33,669 nt of DNA from Desulfovibrio sp. (GTDB lineage Bacteria > Desulfobacterota > Desulfovibrionia > Desulfovibrionales > Desulfovibrionaceae), in NCBI GenBank assembly GCA_009773975.1, contig VSMX01000002.1, forward strand, positions 1 to 33,669. Reading direction: 5' to 3'. Numbering within the stretch: position 1 is the stretch's first letter; each line of letters starts with the position of its first letter. Shown here one piece after another: positions 30,838 to 33,669 of this stretch. The notes under the pieces are model-generated. The model was not told the DNA's origin and searched no databases. It saw only the letters and a program-made list of their open reading frames with translations. The translations under genes were made by a program, and so were the position numbers.

Positions 30838-31440
30838 ATGGCGACCAGGGACAAGGAAGCTGCGGCATTGCCTGAAGGGCAGGCCGAAAAGCCCAAAAAG
30901 AAATCTCGTGCCAAGAAAATTGTCATCTTGTTGTGCATCATTTTGATGCTTGGCGCGCTGGGCGGGGGCGCATACTGGTGGTTCTTCATGAAACCCCCGG
31001 CAGCGGAAATGCCCGGGGAAACATCCAAAGCCGAAGAAGCCCCGCCGGCACAGCCGGCGGAGTCAGCTGCTCAGCAACCTGCCGGAAATGAAAAAATCAA
31101 TAATGCCAGAATCGAACGCCCGGCAGATTTGCCAAGAAGCACAGGCATGGTTTTGCCCTTGCCGCCTATTACGGTCAATCTATCGGATCCGGGCGGCCGG
31201 CGTTATCTCAAGCTTGGCATGGAAGTCGAGGTCAATTCGGATGTTGCCGCCGAACTCAAGGCCAAAAGCGCGCGCATTCGCGATGCGGTAATCATGCTGC
31301 TTGCTGGCAAAAGCTATGGCGATATCGCCACGCCTGACGGCAAGGTTCTGCTCAAGGCCGAAATTGCGGCCAGATTGAACCAGATCCTTGGGGCGCCGAA
31401 GGTTGTGCGGGTATATTTGACCGATTTTGTAGTTGAATAA
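30838..31440 (+). CDS. fliL: Flagellar basal body protein FliL
   Basis: Inner-membrane protein that surrounds the stator units and supports torque. 200 residues: a short cytosolic basic segment (PKKKSRAKK), one membrane helix (about 27-50, IVILLCIILMLGALGGGAYW), an Ala/Pro/Glu-rich periplasmic linker (about 52-95), and the C-terminal stomatin-like FliL domain (PLPPITVNLSDPGGRRYLKL, ending RVYLTDFVVE). The ATG at 30838 follows GGGGGAAAGG; an upstream TTG at 30808 lies in the hairpin and is rejected. First gene of the flagellar cluster. Confidence 0.9.
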   Translation: MATRDKEAAALPEGQAEKPKKKSRAKKIVILLCIILMLGALGGGAYWWFFMKPPAAEMPGETSKAEEAPPAQPAESAAQQPAGNEKINNARIERPADLPRSTGMVLPLPPITVNLSDPGGRRYLKLGMEVEVNSDVAAELKAKSARIRDAVIMLLAGKSYGDIATPDGKVLLKAEIAARLNQILGAPKVVRVYLTDFVVE

Positions 31441-31458
31441 ATTTTTTGCGAGGTGAAT

Positions 31459-32037
31459 ATGTCCCAGGATGATCAGGAAGATCTTGCCGCGAAGTGGCTT
31501 GATGAAATTGACGGGGAGGGCGGCGACCCGCTTGCATCTGCCGACCTGGCCGGCGGCGACGATGCCGGCGCGGCGTCCGGTGATGACAATGCCCTGGCGG
31601 CCCAGTGGGCCGAGGATCTGGCCAGTGACGAGGCAGGCCGTGGTCCTGCCACCTTTGGAAGCGCGGCCTCCGGGGCTGGCACAAATGCCGAAGGCGGCGC
31701 GTTCGGCGCCCAGGCGACTGATGCCCATTTTCAGGATATGACCGAAATGTCGCGCCAGTCCAAAGACAACAAGCTGAAAAGGGAACTGGACTTCATTCTG
31801 GATATTCCCCTGGATGTTTCGGCGGAACTTGGCAGGACGCGTCTTTTGATCAACGAACTGCTGCAGCTTGGCCAGGGCTCCGTCGTGGAATTGAACAAGC
31901 TTGCCGGCGAACCGCTGGAAGTTTATGTCAACGGCAAACTGGTGGCTCGTGGCGAGGCTGTGGTCATCAATGAAAAGTTTGGCGTGCGTCTGACCGATAT
32001 CATCAGCCCGATTGAAAGGGTGAAACAGCTTGGTTGA
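31459..32037 (+). CDS. fliN: Flagellar motor switch protein FliN
   Basis: Forms the base of the C-ring, binds CheY-P and docks the export ATPase complex. 192 residues. The C-terminal 80 residues are the SpoA domain (ILDIPLDVSAELGRTRLLIN, GSVVELNKLAGEPLEVYVNG, GEAVVINEKFGVRLTDII). The first 110 residues are acidic and Ala/Gly-rich, longer than in E. coli FliN (137 residues). They contain two similar motifs, DLAAKWLDEI near 9 and ALAAQWAEDL near 46. The ATG at 31459 follows GAGGTG. The end overlaps fliO by 8 nt. Confidence 0.93.
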   Translation: MSQDDQEDLAAKWLDEIDGEGGDPLASADLAGGDDAGAASGDDNALAAQWAEDLASDEAGRGPATFGSAASGAGTNAEGGAFGAQATDAHFQDMTEMSRQSKDNKLKRELDFILDIPLDVSAELGRTRLLINELLQLGQGSVVELNKLAGEPLEVYVNGKLVARGEAVVINEKFGVRLTDIISPIERVKQLG

Positions 32038-32671
32038 GTTTTTCAAACTTCTGGCCAGCGCGGATGGCCTTTCCGGACGAGCAGTGCGGGGGGCCGCCGC
32101 GCCGCCAATGTCACCCGAAGGCGTGGCCAACGCCACTCTTCCGCATCTTGAAGAAAGCGTTCATTCGGCTGCGCGCGATATCGTAAACGGTCTCGATCTG
32201 GCCTCCCGGGCCATTGGCCAGGCTGTTGACGTGGCATCGGACAAGGCCTTTGCGGGGGCTGCCAAAGTCGCGACCATGGCCCAGGGCAATGGGCACGCCA
32301 TTGGCCAGAGCACCTTCAGCTGGGGCGGCTATATCCAGGCGCTGGGCATCCTCGCCGTTCTGCTTGGAGCCTTGTGGTTCGGCACATGGGCCTTGCGGAA
32401 ATACGGCAAGTTCAATTTTTTGCCGCGGCCCGGCGCATTGCCAAGGGGCGCCCTGGTTATGGAAGCCCAGTTGCCGCTTGGGCCCCGCAAGGGTCTTATG
32501 GTGGTACGATTCTTGAATAAGAGATTGCTGCTGGGGGTGACCGAGCAGCAGATAAGTCTGCTTACAGAGGAAGAGGCAAGCGATGGGTCGCAAGACAGCA
32601 AATTTCAGGATATTATGCGGGAAGCCAGCACTTCTGATGCTGGCGCTGACAGCGGCCATTCTCAATCCTGA
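32030..32671 (+). CDS. fliO: Flagellar biosynthesis protein FliO (TTG start)
   Basis: Assists assembly of the FliP ring of the export gate. 213 residues: a long Ala-rich N-terminal part (about 1-100), one membrane helix (about 101-122, YIQALGILAVLLGALWFGTW), then the cytoplasmic FliO domain (LVMEAQLPLGPRKGLMVVRF, KRLLLGVTEQQISLL). The start is TTG at 32030 with AAGGG 9 nt upstream, inside the end of fliN; no ATG lies near. It overlaps fliP by 89 nt. Sequence conservation in FliO is low, so position between fliN and fliP supports the call. Confidence 0.85.
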   Translation: MVEFFKLLASADGLSGRAVRGAAAPPMSPEGVANATLPHLEESVHSAARDIVNGLDLASRAIGQAVDVASDKAFAGAAKVATMAQGNGHAIGQSTFSWGGYIQALGILAVLLGALWFGTWALRKYGKFNFLPRPGALPRGALVMEAQLPLGPRKGLMVVRFLNKRLLLGVTEQQISLLTEEEASDGSQDSKFQDIMREASTSDAGADSGHSQS

Positions 32672-33377
32672 TCTTGTTTTTGCCGCCCAGGATCTGACAC
32701 TGCCTTCAATGTCCCTCACTCTTTCCGGAGGGGCGCCAGAGCCATCCAAGGTATCGGTTTTACTGGAGATTTTATTTCTCCTGACCATCCTTTCCATAGC
32801 TCCGGCTATCATGCTCACTGTCACCAGTTTTACACGCATAATCATTGTCTTCAGCTTTCTGCGACAGGCAATGGGCGTTCAGCAACTGCCTCCCACCCAA
32901 ATCCTGGCCAGCCTTGCCATTTTTATGACAGTTGTGATCATGTTTCCGGTGGGCAAGCAAATCAACGATCAGGCTTTACAGCCGTATTTGAACGAGCAGA
33001 TTGACTACAAGATTGCGCTGGACAGGGCCCAGATTCCCTTGCGTAACTTTATGTTCAAGCATACGCGGGAAAAGGATCTCTCGGTTTTCTACGCAATTTC
33101 CCAAATGGAATTGCCAAAAAACAGGGATGAGGTTCCAACAATGATGCTGGCCGCGGCCTTTGTCATTAGCGAACTCAAGACGGCATTCACCATCGGCTTT
33201 CTGATTTACATCCCTTTTCTGGTGATGGATATGGTGATTTCCAGCGTGCTGCTGGCCATGGGCATGATGATGCTTCCGCCAATGATGGTTTCAATGCCTT
33301 TTAAGCTGCTTCTTTTTGTAATGGTGGATGGCTGGAACCTGCTGGTTGGTTCCCTGGTGAACAGTTTTCTTTTGTAA
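32583..33377 (+). CDS. fliP: Flagellar export gate protein FliP
   Basis: Core of the FliP5-FliQ4-FliR1 export gate. 264 residues: a cleavable signal peptide (about 1-35, ending LVFAA), then four membrane helices with the FliP signatures PAIMLTVTSFTRIIIVFSFL near 75, NDQALQPYLNEQIDY, FVISELKTAFTIGFLIYIPF and MGMMMLPPMMVSMPFKLLLF. The ATG at 32583 has GAGG 8 nt upstream. The next ATG (32637) would cut the n-region of the signal, so the 89-nt overlap with fliO looks real. fliQ follows after 12 nt. Confidence 0.96.
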   Translation: MGRKTANFRILCGKPALLMLALTAAILNPDLVFAAQDLTLPSMSLTLSGGAPEPSKVSVLLEILFLLTILSIAPAIMLTVTSFTRIIIVFSFLRQAMGVQQLPPTQILASLAIFMTVVIMFPVGKQINDQALQPYLNEQIDYKIALDRAQIPLRNFMFKHTREKDLSVFYAISQMELPKNRDEVPTMMLAAAFVISELKTAFTIGFLIYIPFLVMDMVISSVLLAMGMMMLPPMMVSMPFKLLLFVMVDGWNLLVGSLVNSFLL

Positions 33378-33389
33378 GGAGAGAAGGTT

Positions 33390-33659
33390 ATGTCCCCTGA
33401 TTTTGTAGTAGGTTTTGGTCGCCAGGCCATTGAACTTTGCCTCATGATGTCCCTGCCCATGCTCGGCGTTGGCCTGGGCGTCGGTGTTTTCGTCAGCATT
33501 ATCCAGGCAGCCACCCAGATTCAGGAGCAAACCCTGACTTTTATCCCCAAAATTGTCTGCATGTTCCTGGCCCTGCTTCTGGCTTTGCCCTGGCTTATGG
33601 AAAGAATGACAACTTTCACCCGCGACGTGATTATCAATATACCGCAATACGTTCAATAA
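33390..33659 (+). CDS. fliQ: Flagellar export gate protein FliQ
   Basis: 89-residue gate subunit with two membrane helices (about 16-38 and 52-72). Family pattern: FGRQAIELCLMMSLPMLGVG, VGVFVSIIQAATQIQEQTLTF, PKIVCMFLALLLALPWL. AAGGAG lies 9 nt before the ATG. Complete; the last ten bases of the window hold nothing recognisable. Confidence 0.96.
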   Translation: MSPDFVVGFGRQAIELCLMMSLPMLGVGLGVGVFVSIIQAATQIQEQTLTFIPKIVCMFLALLLALPWLMERMTTFTRDVIINIPQYVQ

Positions 33660-33669
33660 ATTGACGAAA

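Overview
The window reads as a chromosomal segment of a Desulfovibrio-like sulfate reducer (Desulfovibrionales). Three things suggest this: the thrS-infC-rpmI-rplT-pheS-pheT-merR-rpe-tkt-pgk order; an aromatic operon that starts with the ADTH synthase / dehydroquinate synthase II route typical of archaea and desulfovibrios; and split ATP synthase Fo genes (two small subunit-I proteins, a, c) away from F1. This is inference from family knowledge; no search was run.

Region 1 (1-4984, minus strand) is a decayed lambda-type prophage: a methylase remnant, a ParB-methylase with a frameshift and a DQPY active site, a small terminase, a large terminase broken by a 1-nt frameshift and by loss of its 3' half, an AlpA/excisionase fragment, and a hicA-hicB toxin-antitoxin pair with its own promoter and terminator. 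It abuts tRNA-Leu(CAA) (4985-5071). Region 2 (5072-5595) has no gene. It holds an array of five hairpins and copy A of a structured repeat whose second copy lies inside the pheS-pheT operon.

Region 3 (5596-11110, minus strand) is one aromatic operon: promoter, a 33-residue leader peptide crowded with Phe/Tyr/Trp, an attenuator terminator, then ADTH synthase, DHQ synthase II, pheA (chorismate mutase-prephenate dehydratase-ACT), aroA and tyrA. I consider the leader/attenuator the best functional find. Region 4 (11204-13186, plus) encodes the ATP synthase Fo subunits. It is followed by an AT-rich, hairpin-rich stretch of about 800 bases without a convincing gene (13413-14217). Region 5 (14159-16930, minus) carries an AI-2E-type permease, a D-Ala-D-Ala carboxypeptidase, tatA and a tandem-ACT protein.

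Region 6 (17098-30780, plus) starts with tRNA-Val(GAC) and runs through thrS, infC (apparently starting at AUA inside thrS), rpmI, rplT, pheS, a small secreted protein, repeat copy B, pheT, a MerR regulator, rpe, tkt, pgk, era and a PLP-homeostasis protein. Region 7 (30838-33659) is a flagellar export/switch operon, fliL-fliN-fliO-fliP-fliQ, with heavily overlapping genes and no fliM.

All coordinates and pairings were read by eye. Recurrent sigma70-type promoters (TTGAC(T/C), 17-nt spacer, T-A-rich -10) were found in front of both tRNAs, hicA, the aromatic leader, tatA and the ATP synthase genes.
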